From NCBI RefSeq assembly GCF_014207745.1, contig NZ_JACHJB010000002.1:1984001-2048000 (forward strand): a stretch of 64,000 bases of DNA. The letters are read 5' to 3'. The position numbers and the translations under genes were made by a program. The notes below the pieces were generated by a model, which was given only the letters and a program-made list of their open reading frames with translations, searched no databases and was not told where the DNA came from. This document shows, piece after piece, positions 24,444 through 33,358 of the stretch; positions within the stretch are counted from its first letter, which is position 1, and each line of letters opens with the position of its first letter. This DNA is from Nonomuraea muscovyensis (GTDB lineage: Bacteria; Actinomycetota; Actinomycetes; Streptosporangiales; Streptosporangiaceae).

Positions 24444-26264
24444 TCATTCGACTGTGACACTCTTGGCCAGATTGCGAGGCTTGTCCACATCGCGGCCGAG
24501 GGCGACCGCCGCGTGGTAGGCGAAGAGCTGGAGCGGGATCGTCAGCAGGATCGGGTCCAGCTCGATCTCGTTCTTCGGCACCACGATCACGTCGTCGGCC
24601 AGCTTGGCGTCGGGCTCGCGGTGGCCGACCATGAGCACCTGCCCGCCGCGGGCGCGGATCTCGCCGAGCGTGGTGAGGTTCTTGTCGAGCAACTCGTCGT
24701 CGGGGACGATCGCGACCGTGGGCATCTCGGGGCCGATCAGCGCGAGCGGCCCGTGCTTGAGCTCGCTGGCCGGGTACGCCTCGGCGTGCACGTACGAGAT
24801 CTCCTTGAGCTTCTGCGCGCCCTCGCGGGCCACCGGGTAGCCGCGCACCCGGCCGACGAACATCATGCTCGGGTGGTGGGCGTACTTCTTCGCCAGCTCG
24901 GCGATCTTGTCGCCCTGGGCCAGGATCTCCTCGATCTGGCCGGGCAGCCGGCGCAGGCCCTCGCAGATGCGGCGGCCGTCGGCGGGCGACAGGTCGTGCA
25001 CGCGGCCGAAGTGCACCGCGAGCAGCGCGAACGCCAGCGACGTGGAGGTGAACGCCTTGGTCGAGGCCACCGACACCTCGGGCCCGGCGTGCAGGTAGAC
25101 GCCGCCGTCGACCTCGCGGGCGATGGCGCTGCCGACGGCGTTGACGATGCCGATCACCCGGCCGCCCTTGCGCTTGAGCTCCTGCACCGCGGCCAGGGTG
25201 TCGTACGTCTCGCCCGACTGGCTGATCGCCACGTACAGCGTGTCGGGGTCGACCACCGGGTTGCGGTAGCGGAACTCGCTGGCCGGCTCGGCGTCGGCCG
25301 GGATGCGGGCCAGCTCCTCGATGAGCTGGGCGCCGATCTGGCCGGAGTAGTAGGCCGAACCACAGCCGATGATCTTCACCCGGCGGAAGGAGCGGGTCTC
25401 CCGGGCGTCCATGTTCAGGCCGCCGAGGTGGGCGATGTGGAAGCGCTCGTCCAGACGGCCGCGCAGCGTGCGCGAGACCGTCTCGGGCTGCTCGGAGATC
25501 TCCTTGAGCAGGTAGTGCTCGTAGCCGCCCGTGTCGTAGTGGCCGGCGTCCCAGTCGACGGTCAGCGGCTCCTTGGCGGTCTCGCGGGCGTCGCTGGCGA
25601 AGGTGTGGAAGCCGTCGGCCTTGAGCACGGCCAGCTCGCCGTCCTCCAGGTGCACCACCTGGCGGGTGTAGCGGACCAGCGCCGACACGTCGGAGGCGGC
25701 GAACATCTCCTTCTCGCCGATGCCGAGCACGATCGGGCTGCCGTTGCGCGCCACGACGACCTCGCCGGACCGCTCGGCGTCGATGACGGCGATGCCGTAC
25801 GTGCCGACGACGCTCTTGAGCGCCTTGCGCACGGCCTCCTCCAGCGACTCGGTCTCCTGGACGGTGCGGGCGATCAGGTGGGCGAGCACCTCGGTGTCGG
25901 TCTCGGAGAGGAAGACGGCGCCGTCGGCGGTCAGCTTGGCGCGCAGCTCGTCGGCGTTCTCGATGATGCCGTTGTGCACGACGGCGATGCGCTCGTCCGC
26001 CGACAGGTGCGGGTGGGCGTTGACGTCACTGGGCACGCCGTGGGTGGCCCACCGCGTGTGGCCGATGCCGAGGCCGCCCTTGAACCGGGCCGGCATGACC
26101 TTGGCCAGGTCGGCCACCCGGCCCTTGACCTTGCGTACCTTCAGCCCCTTGCTGGACACCACGACTCCGGCCGAGTCATAGCCGCGGTACTCCAGCCGCT
26201 GCAGCCCCTCCAGCAGGATCGGGGCAGCGTCCTTGGGCCCGATATAGGCGACGATTCCGCACAT
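24444..26264 (-). CDS. glmS: Glutamine-fructose-6-phosphate aminotransferase (isomerizing)
   Basis: Converts fructose-6-phosphate and glutamine to glucosamine-6-phosphate, the entry to cell-wall amino sugars. The 606-residue protein starts MCGIVAYIG, exposing Cys2 as glutaminase nucleophile; the class II amidotransferase domain (GHTRWATHG, HNGIIEN) is followed by two SIS sugar-isomerase domains (CGSAYYSG, SQSGETYDT, KHGPLALI) and the C-terminal KSVTVE with catalytic Lys. ATG 26264 is preceded by GGAGAA. No glmS ribozyme is apparent in its leader. Confidence 0.97.
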   Translation of the reverse strand: MCGIVAYIGPKDAAPILLEGLQRLEYRGYDSAGVVVSSKGLKVRKVKGRVADLAKVMPARFKGGLGIGHTRWATHGVPSDVNAHPHLSADERIAVVHNGIIENADELRAKLTADGAVFLSETDTEVLAHLIARTVQETESLEEAVRKALKSVVGTYGIAVIDAERSGEVVVARNGSPIVLGIGEKEMFAASDVSALVRYTRQVVHLEDGELAVLKADGFHTFASDARETAKEPLTVDWDAGHYDTGGYEHYLLKEISEQPETVSRTLRGRLDERFHIAHLGGLNMDARETRSFRRVKIIGCGSAYYSGQIGAQLIEELARIPADAEPASEFRYRNPVVDPDTLYVAISQSGETYDTLAAVQELKRKGGRVIGIVNAVGSAIAREVDGGVYLHAGPEVSVASTKAFTSTSLAFALLAVHFGRVHDLSPADGRRICEGLRRLPGQIEEILAQGDKIAELAKKYAHHPSMMFVGRVRGYPVAREGAQKLKEISYVHAEAYPASELKHGPLALIGPEMPTVAIVPDDELLDKNLTTLGEIRARGGQVLMVGHREPDAKLADDVIVVPKNEIELDPILLTIPLQLFAYHAAVALGRDVDKPRNLAKSVTVE

Positions 26265-26344
26265 CCGGGGTTCTCCTCTTCCGTGAACGATGGTGATGTC
26301 CGCGACACGGGACATGGGACAGGTGGCAGGGGACCGCAGGTCGC

Positions 26345-26632
26345 TCATCCGTAGACGATGCGACGCAACTGGCGCAGGGACAGGTCGGGCGCCGCCACCC
26401 GGCGGGCCCGGAGCTCGGCGGCGACCCGGGGGAAGATCTCGTCGTTGGTGAGGCCACGGCCCTTCAGCTCGGCGTGGCGCCGCCGGACGAACTCCTCGAC
26501 CGGCTCCGAGAAGTACGACAGCACGTCGGCCACCACACGGGCCGCCTCGCCGGGACCTAACCCGCTGGTCCTGGTGAGGTGCGCGATGAGCTCCTCATGG
26601 GGATGCCGCGTCGTGGACACAGACGAGGACAC
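26345..26632 (-). CDS. Small conserved protein upstream of glmS
   Basis: A 95-residue, charged, mostly helical protein: HPHEELIAHLTRTSGLGPGEAARVV, FSEPVEEFVRRRHAELKGRG, then PDLSLRQLRRIVYG at the C-terminus. I recall similar proteins as conserved hypotheticals but no function. It lies 80 bases upstream of glmS on the same strand, so co-transcription is likely. GTG 26632 is used; GTG 26620 is equally possible. No metal-binding or membrane motif is visible. Confidence 0.65.
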   Translation of the reverse strand: MSSSVSTTRHPHEELIAHLTRTSGLGPGEAARVVADVLSYFSEPVEEFVRRRHAELKGRGLTNDEIFPRVAAELRARRVAAPDLSLRQLRRIVYG

Positions 26633-26803
26633 TACGCACAAGTGACTGGACACGCCAACATCCTGCCCGCAATCGGGCAGGAATCGCGCGGTGGACCCAC
26701 TTCGCCGCGTCGGACGGCGGCCGACGCACCGGCGCACCGCCCTTCCCTTCTCGACCTGACTACGGACAGTAGTCTGACGGAACCGATCCGTGGGGGGGTT
26801 GCC

Positions 26804-28879
26804 ATGCTGCAGTGGGTCGTCGCCGGTCTCGCCGCCGGTGCTCTGGTGGGGCCGGTCCAGGACCACGGCCGCCAGGGAGACTTCGCCGAGGCGGCGCGGG
26901 AGTACGGGGTTCCGGTGAGCGTCCTGCTCGGCGTGTCCTACCTGCAGTCGCGCTGGGACACCCACGACGGCCGGCCCAGCACGGACGGCGGGTACGGCCC
27001 GATGCACCTCGTGGACCTGGAGACGGCCGCGCACCCACAGCCCCGGCGCCACGGCGGCGGGCACGACGGGCACAAGGGCCACGACGGGCACGAGGGACAC
27101 GGCGGGGACGCCCGGGGGGACGGCGCCAGGCCGACGCCGGAGCGGCCGGAGGCGGAGCGGCCGGAGGCGGCCTCCGACCCGTCCGCCGGCCACCGGGGCG
27201 GCACCGCCGGGGCGCCCGCGCCGTGGGAGGCCGACGTCACGGGGCCGTCACTCGGGCGCGCGGCGCGGCTGAGCGGGCTTCCCGCCGAACGGCTGCGCAC
27301 CGACCCGGCCGCGAACATCCGGGGCGGGGCCGCGCTCCTCGCCGCCTACCAGGCGCACCCCACCGGCGATCCGGCCGGCTGGTACCAGGCGGTCGCCCGC
27401 TACTCGGGCGCGCGCGACCCGTTCACCGCCAGAAGCTTCGCCGACGAGGTGTTCGCGGTGATCCGGGAGGGCGCCGCCCGCCGGACCGACGACGGCTTCG
27501 CGGTGCGGCTCACCCCGGCCCCCGGCCTGCGCCCACCGGCCGCGCCCCCGCTGCGCAGGGCACAGGGCGCCGAGTGCCCGGCCACGCTGGCGTGCGAGTG
27601 GATGCCCGCCGCCTACAAGCGGACCGGCCCGGGCGACTACGGCAACCACGACCGGATCGCGGGCGAGCGGCGCGTGGACTACATCGTCATCCACGACACC
27701 GAGGGCGGCTACGACGGCATCAAGTCGATGGTGGCCGACCCCGACTACGTGAGCTGGCACTACACGGTCCGCTCCCGCGACGGCCACGTCGCCCAGCACG
27801 TGCGCACGAAGGACGTCGCCTGGCACGCCGGCAACTGGGACGTCAACACCCGCTCGATCGGCGTCGAGCACGAGGGCTACCTCGCCAGGGGCGGCACCTG
27901 GTACACCGAGGCGATGTACCGGGCCTCGGCCCGGCTCGTGCGACACCTCGCCGACCTCCACGACATCCCGCTCGACCGGGCGCACATCCTCGGGCACGAC
28001 AACGTGCCGGGCACCACGCCGCAGACGCTGCCGGGCATGCACGACGACCCCGGCCCCTACTGGGACTGGGCCCACTACTTCGACCTGATGGGCAGCCCCC
28101 TGCGCGGCGACGGCGACCCTGCGCAGGACGGCCCCGCACAGGACGGCCGGGACCTCGCGCGCCGGTACGCCGCTCCCCCGGGCCCCGGCAAGGCACGGGC
28201 GGCGCGACGGACCGCCGTGCGGACCGGACGCGACGACGGGGACACCCCCGCGTCGGTCGTCATCCTGCCCGACTACGGGGCGAACCAGCCACGGTTCACC
28301 GGCTGCGTCAAGGCGCACCCGGCCAGGGCGTGCGAGCCGCACGGCGCCTCGACGGTGTGGCTGCGCACGGAGCCGCGCGAGGACGCCCCGCTGGTCGACG
28401 ACGTCGGCAAGCGGGTGGGCAAGCCGAGCACGTCCAGCGTGTACGACCACAGCGCGCGGGTCTCCACCGGGCAGCGGTTCGCCGTGGCCGGCGCCCGTGG
28501 CGACTGGACCGCCATCTGGTACCTCGGCCGCCGGGCGTGGTTCCACAACCCGCCGGAGGGCCCCGCCGCCGTGCCGGCCGGAGGGCCGGTGGTCATGCCG
28601 CTGCGCGACGACGTCAAGGTGTACGGCCGCGCCTTCCCCGGCCGGCCCGCCTACCGCGGCACCGGGGTCGACTTCCAGGAGCGGGTGCCCCTGCCGTACG
28701 TCATCCGCTCCGGTCAGGCGTACGCGCTCGGGCACACGGTGCGCAGTTCCTACCTGTCGGCCGGCTCGTTCGACCCGGACCGGCACGTCACGGTCACCGG
28801 CGAGCAGCGCTACCACCAGATCCAGCTCGGCCACCGGGTCGTGTACGTCAAGGCCAAGGACGTCCGGGTGATCCGCTGA
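26804..28879 (+). CDS. Modular N-acetylmuramoyl-L-alanine amidase
   Basis: A 691-residue cell-wall hydrolase. Residues 1-20 are hydrophobic (VVAGLAAGALVG), a possible signal. Residues 25-240 resemble a lysozyme-like lytic region (VSVLLGVSYLQSRW, GGAALLAAYQ), interrupted by a His/Gly/Asp-rich segment (HGGGHDGHKGHDGHEGHGG). The Amidase_2 domain follows (YIVIHDTEGG, SWHYTVRSRDGHVAQHV, AWHAGNW, SIGVEHEG, HILGHDNVPGT) with zinc histidines. The last 220 residues look like SH3-type wall-binding modules. ATG 26804 is preceded by GGGGGGG. Confidence 0.85.
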   Translation: MLQWVVAGLAAGALVGPVQDHGRQGDFAEAAREYGVPVSVLLGVSYLQSRWDTHDGRPSTDGGYGPMHLVDLETAAHPQPRRHGGGHDGHKGHDGHEGHGGDARGDGARPTPERPEAERPEAASDPSAGHRGGTAGAPAPWEADVTGPSLGRAARLSGLPAERLRTDPAANIRGGAALLAAYQAHPTGDPAGWYQAVARYSGARDPFTARSFADEVFAVIREGAARRTDDGFAVRLTPAPGLRPPAAPPLRRAQGAECPATLACEWMPAAYKRTGPGDYGNHDRIAGERRVDYIVIHDTEGGYDGIKSMVADPDYVSWHYTVRSRDGHVAQHVRTKDVAWHAGNWDVNTRSIGVEHEGYLARGGTWYTEAMYRASARLVRHLADLHDIPLDRAHILGHDNVPGTTPQTLPGMHDDPGPYWDWAHYFDLMGSPLRGDGDPAQDGPAQDGRDLARRYAAPPGPGKARAARRTAVRTGRDDGDTPASVVILPDYGANQPRFTGCVKAHPARACEPHGASTVWLRTEPREDAPLVDDVGKRVGKPSTSSVYDHSARVSTGQRFAVAGARGDWTAIWYLGRRAWFHNPPEGPAAVPAGGPVVMPLRDDVKVYGRAFPGRPAYRGTGVDFQERVPLPYVIRSGQAYALGHTVRSSYLSAGSFDPDRHVTVTGEQRYHQIQLGHRVVYVKAKDVRVIR

Positions 28880-28980
28880 CGATTCGGGTCACGAATTTCC
28901 GCCCACCCCCCGTTTGCTGCGCACGGGCACTCCGCGGAGACGATATGGTTTTCCCGTGGCCCGGCGATCGCCGGGAGCAC

Positions 28981-29052
28981 GCGGAAGTGGCTCAGTGGTA
29001 GAGCATCACCTTGCCAAGGTGAGGGTCGCGGGTTCGAATCCCGTCTTCCGCT
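28981..29052 (+). tRNA. tRNA-Gly (anticodon GCC), first copy of the plus-strand cluster
   Basis: 72 nt, acceptor GCGGAAG/CTTCCGC plus discriminator T, anticodon loop TTGCCAA. Same gene sequence as 299-370 and 29194-29265. First gene of a four-tRNA array. Confidence 0.97.
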
Positions 29053-29070
29053 CGGAGCGCGAGACTCCAT

Positions 29071-29141
29071 GGTGGAGTGGCCGAGAGGCGAGGCAGCGGC
29101 CTGCAAAGCCGTCCACACGGGTTCAAATCCCGTCTCCACCT
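29071..29141 (+). tRNA. tRNA-Cys (anticodon GCA), plus-strand cluster
   Basis: 71 nt, GGTGGAG/CTCCACC with U73, anticodon loop CTGCAAA. It matches the minus-strand copy at 215-285. Confidence 0.97.
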
Positions 29142-29193
29142 CGGCTTGTCGGCGGGCCCTTCCAGGATCCGCTAAAGTAAAGTGCGGCGCCAC

Positions 29194-29265
29194 GCGGAAG
29201 TGGCTCAGTGGTAGAGCATCACCTTGCCAAGGTGAGGGTCGCGGGTTCGAATCCCGTCTTCCGCT
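29194..29265 (+). tRNA. tRNA-Gly (anticodon GCC), second copy of the plus-strand cluster
   Basis: Same as the gene at 28981. The 52 bases before it include TAAAGTAAAGT, a possible -10 element, so this copy may have its own promoter. Confidence 0.97.
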
Positions 29266-29284
29266 CTGAGTGACAACTCAACAA

Positions 29285-29359
29285 GGACGATTAGCTCAGC
29301 GGGAGAGCGCTTCCCTGACACGGAAGAGGTCACTGGTTCAATCCCAGTATCGTCCACCA
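29285..29359 (+). tRNA. tRNA-Val (anticodon GAC), plus-strand cluster
   Basis: 75 nt including encoded CCA; anticodon loop CTGACAC. It matches the minus-strand copy at 136-210. Last gene of the array. Confidence 0.97.
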
Positions 29360-29367
29360 TCACCCAG

Positions 29368-29399
29368 GCCCAGCTCGCGGCAACCCCGCGCGGCTGGGC
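29368..29399 (+). terminator. Intrinsic terminator of the plus-strand tRNA array
   Basis: Outer stem GCCCAGC (29368-29374) with GCTGGGC (29393-29399), inner stem CGCGG/CCGCG, followed by TTTCGT. It starts nine bases after the tRNA-Val CCA. Confidence 0.8.
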
Positions 29400-29663
29400 T
29401 TTCGTGTTGCCGGGGCCCGAACCGCGATCGGGAAGTTCGTGTCGCCGCCGAGGTGAGCCCGCCCGTCGCCGGGGCACAGGAATGCGGGTGGGTTCGGCGG
29501 GCGAGGTTCGCGGGCGGGCGAGCCGTCCACCGGCAAGGAGCCTGCGCTCCGGCCTGAGGGCCGGTCCGGGCGGCGAAGGTCGAGAAAGGAGGTGGGCGCG
29601 ATCACGGGCGATCACTACTCTGGGTGGTCCTGTGGAGGACTCTCGGGTGGGACGGGTGACGCG

Positions 29664-30533
29664 GTGACGATCAACGCTGAGGTGCAGATCACTGACTTGA
29701 AGCTCAATGATCACGCGTGTCTGACCTTCGGCGAGCCGGAAGAGCTGCTCGACCTGACCGCGGCGTACGTCCGTGACGGACTGTCCGGCGGGCTGCGGGT
29801 AGTGTGGCTGTGTGAGGAGCCGCAGGGGGCGCTGACCGAGCTCGACCGCCGGGGGGTGGCCGTGCGGTCCGCCACCGCGGCGGGGAGCATGGACGTGGTG
29901 GCCTCCCAGGACGGGCTGCTGTCCGGGCCGTCGTTCACGGTGGCGCACGCGATGGAGTGGCTGCACCGGCAGCGGGAGCTGACCTCGCGCGGGGGCTACG
30001 CCGGCCTGCGGGTGGCGCTCGACATGGGGTGGGCGCTGCGGCCGATCAGCGGGATCGAGCAGTTGCCGGCATTCGAGGAGGAGATCGCGACGGCGTTGTC
30101 GGACACCGGTGTGTCGGTGTTGTGCCAGTACGACCGTGATCGGTTCGACCCGGTCACGCTGGCGTCGGTGGCCTCCTTCCACACCCGTTCGGTGACCGCG
30201 GCGACCTACCACAGCGATCCGCTGTTGCGCATCTGCCGTCAGTACGCGCCACCGGGGGTCCGGCTGGCCGGCCAACTCGACCGGACGGCCGAGGACTCCC
30301 TGGCGCTGGCCCTGTCCGAGGCGATCCGGGTGGACGGCGACATCACGATCAACATGTCCGAGCTTTCCTTCATCGACCTGTCGTGCACGCGGATGATCCT
30401 GGACGCGGCGCGCAGCATGGCTGCCGACCGTTCGGTGGCGCTACGGTGCGGCCCCCCGATCGCCTCCAGGTTCGTCCTGCTGGGCGCCGGTGGCGTTCCC
30501 GGAGTCAGACTGGTGACCGGTCATGGCGGGTGA
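29664..30533 (+). CDS. MEDS domain plus STAS domain sensor/antagonist protein
   Basis: About 289 residues. Residues 1-190 are a MEDS (DcmR-type sensory) domain: HACLTFGEPEELLDLTAAYVRDGL, VWLCEE, GYAGLRVALDMGWAL, and VLCQYDRDRFDP. Residues 195-289 are a STAS domain whose phosphoacceptor loop reads FIDLSC, with Ser240. Such proteins feed small-molecule signals into partner-switching sigma control. GTG 29664 is a cautious choice; GTG 29592, overlapping an AGGAGG, would add 24 residues. The stop overlaps the next start by 11 bases. Confidence 0.78.
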   Translation: MTINAEVQITDLKLNDHACLTFGEPEELLDLTAAYVRDGLSGGLRVVWLCEEPQGALTELDRRGVAVRSATAAGSMDVVASQDGLLSGPSFTVAHAMEWLHRQRELTSRGGYAGLRVALDMGWALRPISGIEQLPAFEEEIATALSDTGVSVLCQYDRDRFDPVTLASVASFHTRSVTAATYHSDPLLRICRQYAPPGVRLAGQLDRTAEDSLALALSEAIRVDGDITINMSELSFIDLSCTRMILDAARSMAADRSVALRCGPPIASRFVLLGAGGVPGVRLVTGHGG

Positions 30534-31452
30534 GGGGCCCGTGGGCGGCCCGCCGACCGCCTCGGGAGTGCCGGCCCGTTCCGGCCCGGCACCGGCCGAA
30601 CCACTGCTGGAGCAGCCCTTCGACGGCGACTCGCTGTACGCGCTGCGGGCCACGCTGGAGGCGCACGCCTCGCAGGCCGGGTTCCCCGACGGGCGGGTCA
30701 TGGACCTGGTCATGACCGTGCACGAACTGGCCACGAACGCGGTCCTGCACGGCGCGGGACGCGGGACGGTGCGGCTCTGGCGCGTGGGCGGCACGCTGCG
30801 CTGCGAGGTCCGCGACGCGGGCCCGTCCGCGGCCGACCCGCGCGCCGGCACGGGCACGGACGACGGCACCGGCCACATCGTGGGCGGCGGCCCACGCGAT
30901 GGCGCGGACCCCGGCTCGATCGACAGCGCGGGTGAAGGCACCGGCGGCGGCGCGGGTGACCGGTGGCCGGTCCGGCACGGGCACGGGCTGTGGATCGCGC
31001 GCTACCTGACCGACGGGTTCACGCTCGCCACCGGGCCCGACGGGACCGTCGCCACCGTCGACTTCACCGTGCCCGCCGGCCCGGCGGGCGACTCGCCGTT
31101 CGCTCTCGGACGGCACGAACGCGGCTCGTACGTCCTGCTCGAACTCACCGGCACCCTGAGCGAGCAGGCCGCCGAGCAGGTCACCACCGTGGTGGGCGAC
31201 ATCGTGGCCGGCGACCGGGCACGGCCGCGGCTGGTGCTCGACCTGAGCGGGGTGACGTTCTGGGACGCGGTGGGCGTCGCCGCGCTGATCACGGCGAAGC
31301 AGCGGGTCGAGGCCGCCTCCGGGGCGCTGGTCCTCACCGGGCTCACCGCCGGGTTCCGGCAGCGACTGGACGCCCTGAGCCCCACCCCGTTCACCGTGTA
31401 CGACGACCGGCACCAGGCCGACCACCACTTCCGGACCCCACCCGGCTCCTGA
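30523..31452 (+). CDS. Anti-sigma kinase (HATPase) fused to a STAS domain
   Basis: A 309-residue fusion. Residues 35-190 are an RsbW/SpoIIAB-type GHKL ATPase: N-box HELATNAVLHG (E68, N72), DAG box (VRDAGPSA), a low-complexity Gly/Asp insert, and the glycine lid HGHGLWIARYL. Residues 205-300 are a STAS fold (YVLLELTGTLSEQ, LVLDLSGVTFWDAVGV). The usual phosphorylatable Ser/Thr after the conserved Asp is replaced: D248-A249-V250-G251. It thus joins kinase and antagonist in one chain with a non-phosphorylatable antagonist. Coupled to the MEDS-STAS gene. Confidence 0.85.
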   Translation: MAGEGPVGGPPTASGVPARSGPAPAEPLLEQPFDGDSLYALRATLEAHASQAGFPDGRVMDLVMTVHELATNAVLHGAGRGTVRLWRVGGTLRCEVRDAGPSAADPRAGTGTDDGTGHIVGGGPRDGADPGSIDSAGEGTGGGAGDRWPVRHGHGLWIARYLTDGFTLATGPDGTVATVDFTVPAGPAGDSPFALGRHERGSYVLLELTGTLSEQAAEQVTTVVGDIVAGDRARPRLVLDLSGVTFWDAVGVAALITAKQRVEAASGALVLTGLTAGFRQRLDALSPTPFTVYDDRHQADHHFRTPPGS

Positions 31453-31457
31453 CACCG

Positions 31458-31489
31458 CCGGCCCTGGCACGCCTCGCGGCCCGGGCCGG
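31458..31489 (+). terminator. Possible terminator after the regulatory pair
   Basis: CCGGCCC (31458-31464) pairs with GGGCCGG (31483-31489) over an 18-base loop, six bases after the HATPase-STAS stop. No T-run. Confidence 0.35.
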
Positions 31490-31586
31490 TGGAGCCTGTG
31501 GTGGAGCCGGATCATCCGTCGGGCAGGACGCGCCGGACGACCCACACACCGCATCTGTGACGTGACCGGAGACGGGGGCGAACGCC

Positions 31587-33311
31587 CTACCCGCCGGGGA
31601 GACGGGCTCGGTCGAGTTCGTCGCGAAGGGCCCGCTTGGCCCTGTGCGCGGCGCGCAGTGTCGTCAGGTGCGCCTGGAAGTCGTCGGTGCGCCCGCACCT
31701 GCCGGCCACGGACTCGGACTCGGCCAGCAGGCCCGCCGCCTCCCGGTAGGCCGACCGGTTCCGCTGCTCGATCAGTCGTTCGGCGACCTGCCACAGGACC
31801 GGCAGGGCGTCGGCCGGATGTGTCGCCGCGCGGGCCCTGGCCACCCGGAGCAACAGGTCCTGGCGGCAGTCCCCCTGCCGCGCGGCCTGCCATGCGCCGT
31901 CGGCGTCCCCCTCCCACAGCAGGATCTCCACCAGGGCCGAGGGCCCGGCACCCCGCGGGCGTCCGACGCCGTCGCGGGCCTCGGCGGCGGGCCGGTCGGT
32001 CAGCAGGTCCAGCGCCCGGTCCCGCCACATGGTGGAGTCCTCGGCGGTGGCGGCGCGTAACGCCTGGTAGGCCGTCAACGTCGGAGCCGCCTCGAAGTTC
32101 GCCCACAGCAGCTCGGCCGCCTCGGCGCGGCGACCGAGACGCAGCAGGCACTCGGCGCCCAGGGCGCGCAGCCCTTCGCCGTGCCTGCCGCCCGGCCAGT
32201 CGTCGTCGCCGGTGTCGTCCAGGCCGCGCCGGATCCAGTGCAGCGCCTCCTCGGGCCTGGCGTCGGCGGCCAGCGTCTGCGCCACCCGCAGCATGTCGTA
32301 GGCGGATCCGGCGTCCCGCGCGAGGACCTCGACCAGCGCGTCGGTGCCACCCTCGCAGGCGGCCAGCCTCTCCATCAGATGAGTGACGGTGAAGCGGTTG
32401 CTGTCGTATCTGCCCGGCCGCTTGGGCGGCAGCGCCTGCCAGGCCGCCTCCACCCGCTGCCGGTAGCGGGCCATGCCCGCCTCGCCGAGGACCTCGGCGT
32501 AGTCGGGCATGGCGTCGAGGAACACCTCGTACTCGCTGGCCAGCGCCGTGTCCACCAGCCGGTCCGCGAGAGCCTCCGGGTCGGGGCGGCCGGCCCTGCA
32601 GGCGTCGAGATGGACGCGTTCCGCCGCGGCGAGCGCGTCGCCCAACTCTCCGTCGGAGTCGTCCACGTAGCCCGCCGCGTCCTCGATCAGCCCCATCGCG
32701 TACTCGGCCAGGGTCACCGCCTGATCGGCGAAGCCTTCACCGATCAGCTCGGCCACCTCGCCCAGCACGTCCTCGATGCGGCCGAGGCCACCGTAGGGGA
32801 CGTGCTCGTCGAGCTCGATCGCGTCCTCCAGCCGGCGGCGCAGGACCCGGTCGTCGAAGGCATGGCGGGGGTCGGCGCCCGCCGCCACCTCCAACCGTGC
32901 CCGCAGCAGCGGATCGGCCCGCGCGACACGCAGCAGCTCGGCGGCCAGCCAGCGCGTGTCCTGCCGGTGGAGGAAGTCACGCAGCGCCGCGTCGGTGACC
33001 TTCGCCGGGACACCGGCCGGCGCGGGCGTCGGCTCCTCGCTCGCCAGCCAGGCCAGCCCGGCCGCGACGCAGTGCTTGCAGAACATCCCGTCGGCGCCGT
33101 ACGGGCAGCTGCACTCCCCCTCCAGACCCGCCGCTGTCACGCGCAGCCGCACCCGGTAGGGACGGGTGCCGTCCACCGTCGCCGTCACCGACGTGCCGTC
33201 GACGGCCATCCTTCGCACCACCCCTTGCGCGAAGTAGGCCTTGCCACGGTCGAACGAACGCCCGTCCGCGCAGTGCCGGATCAGCTCCTCACTCACCACG
33301 ACTCTCGCCAT
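31587..33311 (-). CDS. SWIM zinc-finger protein
   Basis: About 574 residues. The SWIM finger lies near residue 70-85: GECSCPYGADGMFCKHCVA, matching C-x-C-x(n)-C-x-H-C. The remaining 480 residues are alpha-helical and repetitive (ALDLLTDRP, LLRVARARA, EALHWIRRGLDD), like TPR-type arrays. SWIM domains bind DNA or protein; members of this layout have no assigned role. ATG 33311 is used since GGGAGG is too close to the ATG at 33320. Convergent with the HATPase-STAS gene. Confidence 0.87.
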   Translation of the reverse strand: MARVVVSEELIRHCADGRSFDRGKAYFAQGVVRRMAVDGTSVTATVDGTRPYRVRLRVTAAGLEGECSCPYGADGMFCKHCVAAGLAWLASEEPTPAPAGVPAKVTDAALRDFLHRQDTRWLAAELLRVARADPLLRARLEVAAGADPRHAFDDRVLRRRLEDAIELDEHVPYGGLGRIEDVLGEVAELIGEGFADQAVTLAEYAMGLIEDAAGYVDDSDGELGDALAAAERVHLDACRAGRPDPEALADRLVDTALASEYEVFLDAMPDYAEVLGEAGMARYRQRVEAAWQALPPKRPGRYDSNRFTVTHLMERLAACEGGTDALVEVLARDAGSAYDMLRVAQTLAADARPEEALHWIRRGLDDTGDDDWPGGRHGEGLRALGAECLLRLGRRAEAAELLWANFEAAPTLTAYQALRAATAEDSTMWRDRALDLLTDRPAAEARDGVGRPRGAGPSALVEILLWEGDADGAWQAARQGDCRQDLLLRVARARAATHPADALPVLWQVAERLIEQRNRSAYREAAGLLAESESVAGRCGRTDDFQAHLTTLRAAHRAKRALRDELDRARLPGG

Positions 33312-33358
33312 GCCAGGCATCCTCCCGCGTTCCCGCGCAGGCGCAACCCGGTTCGGGA

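Noticed and set aside
26264..26345. glmS ribozyme
   Set aside because: The 80-base leader is too short and shows none of the ribozyme core; it is typical of Firmicutes.
29592..29664. Longer start (GTG 29592) for the MEDS-STAS gene
   Set aside because: The AGGAGG overlaps the codon itself, leaving no spacing; kept only as an alternative.
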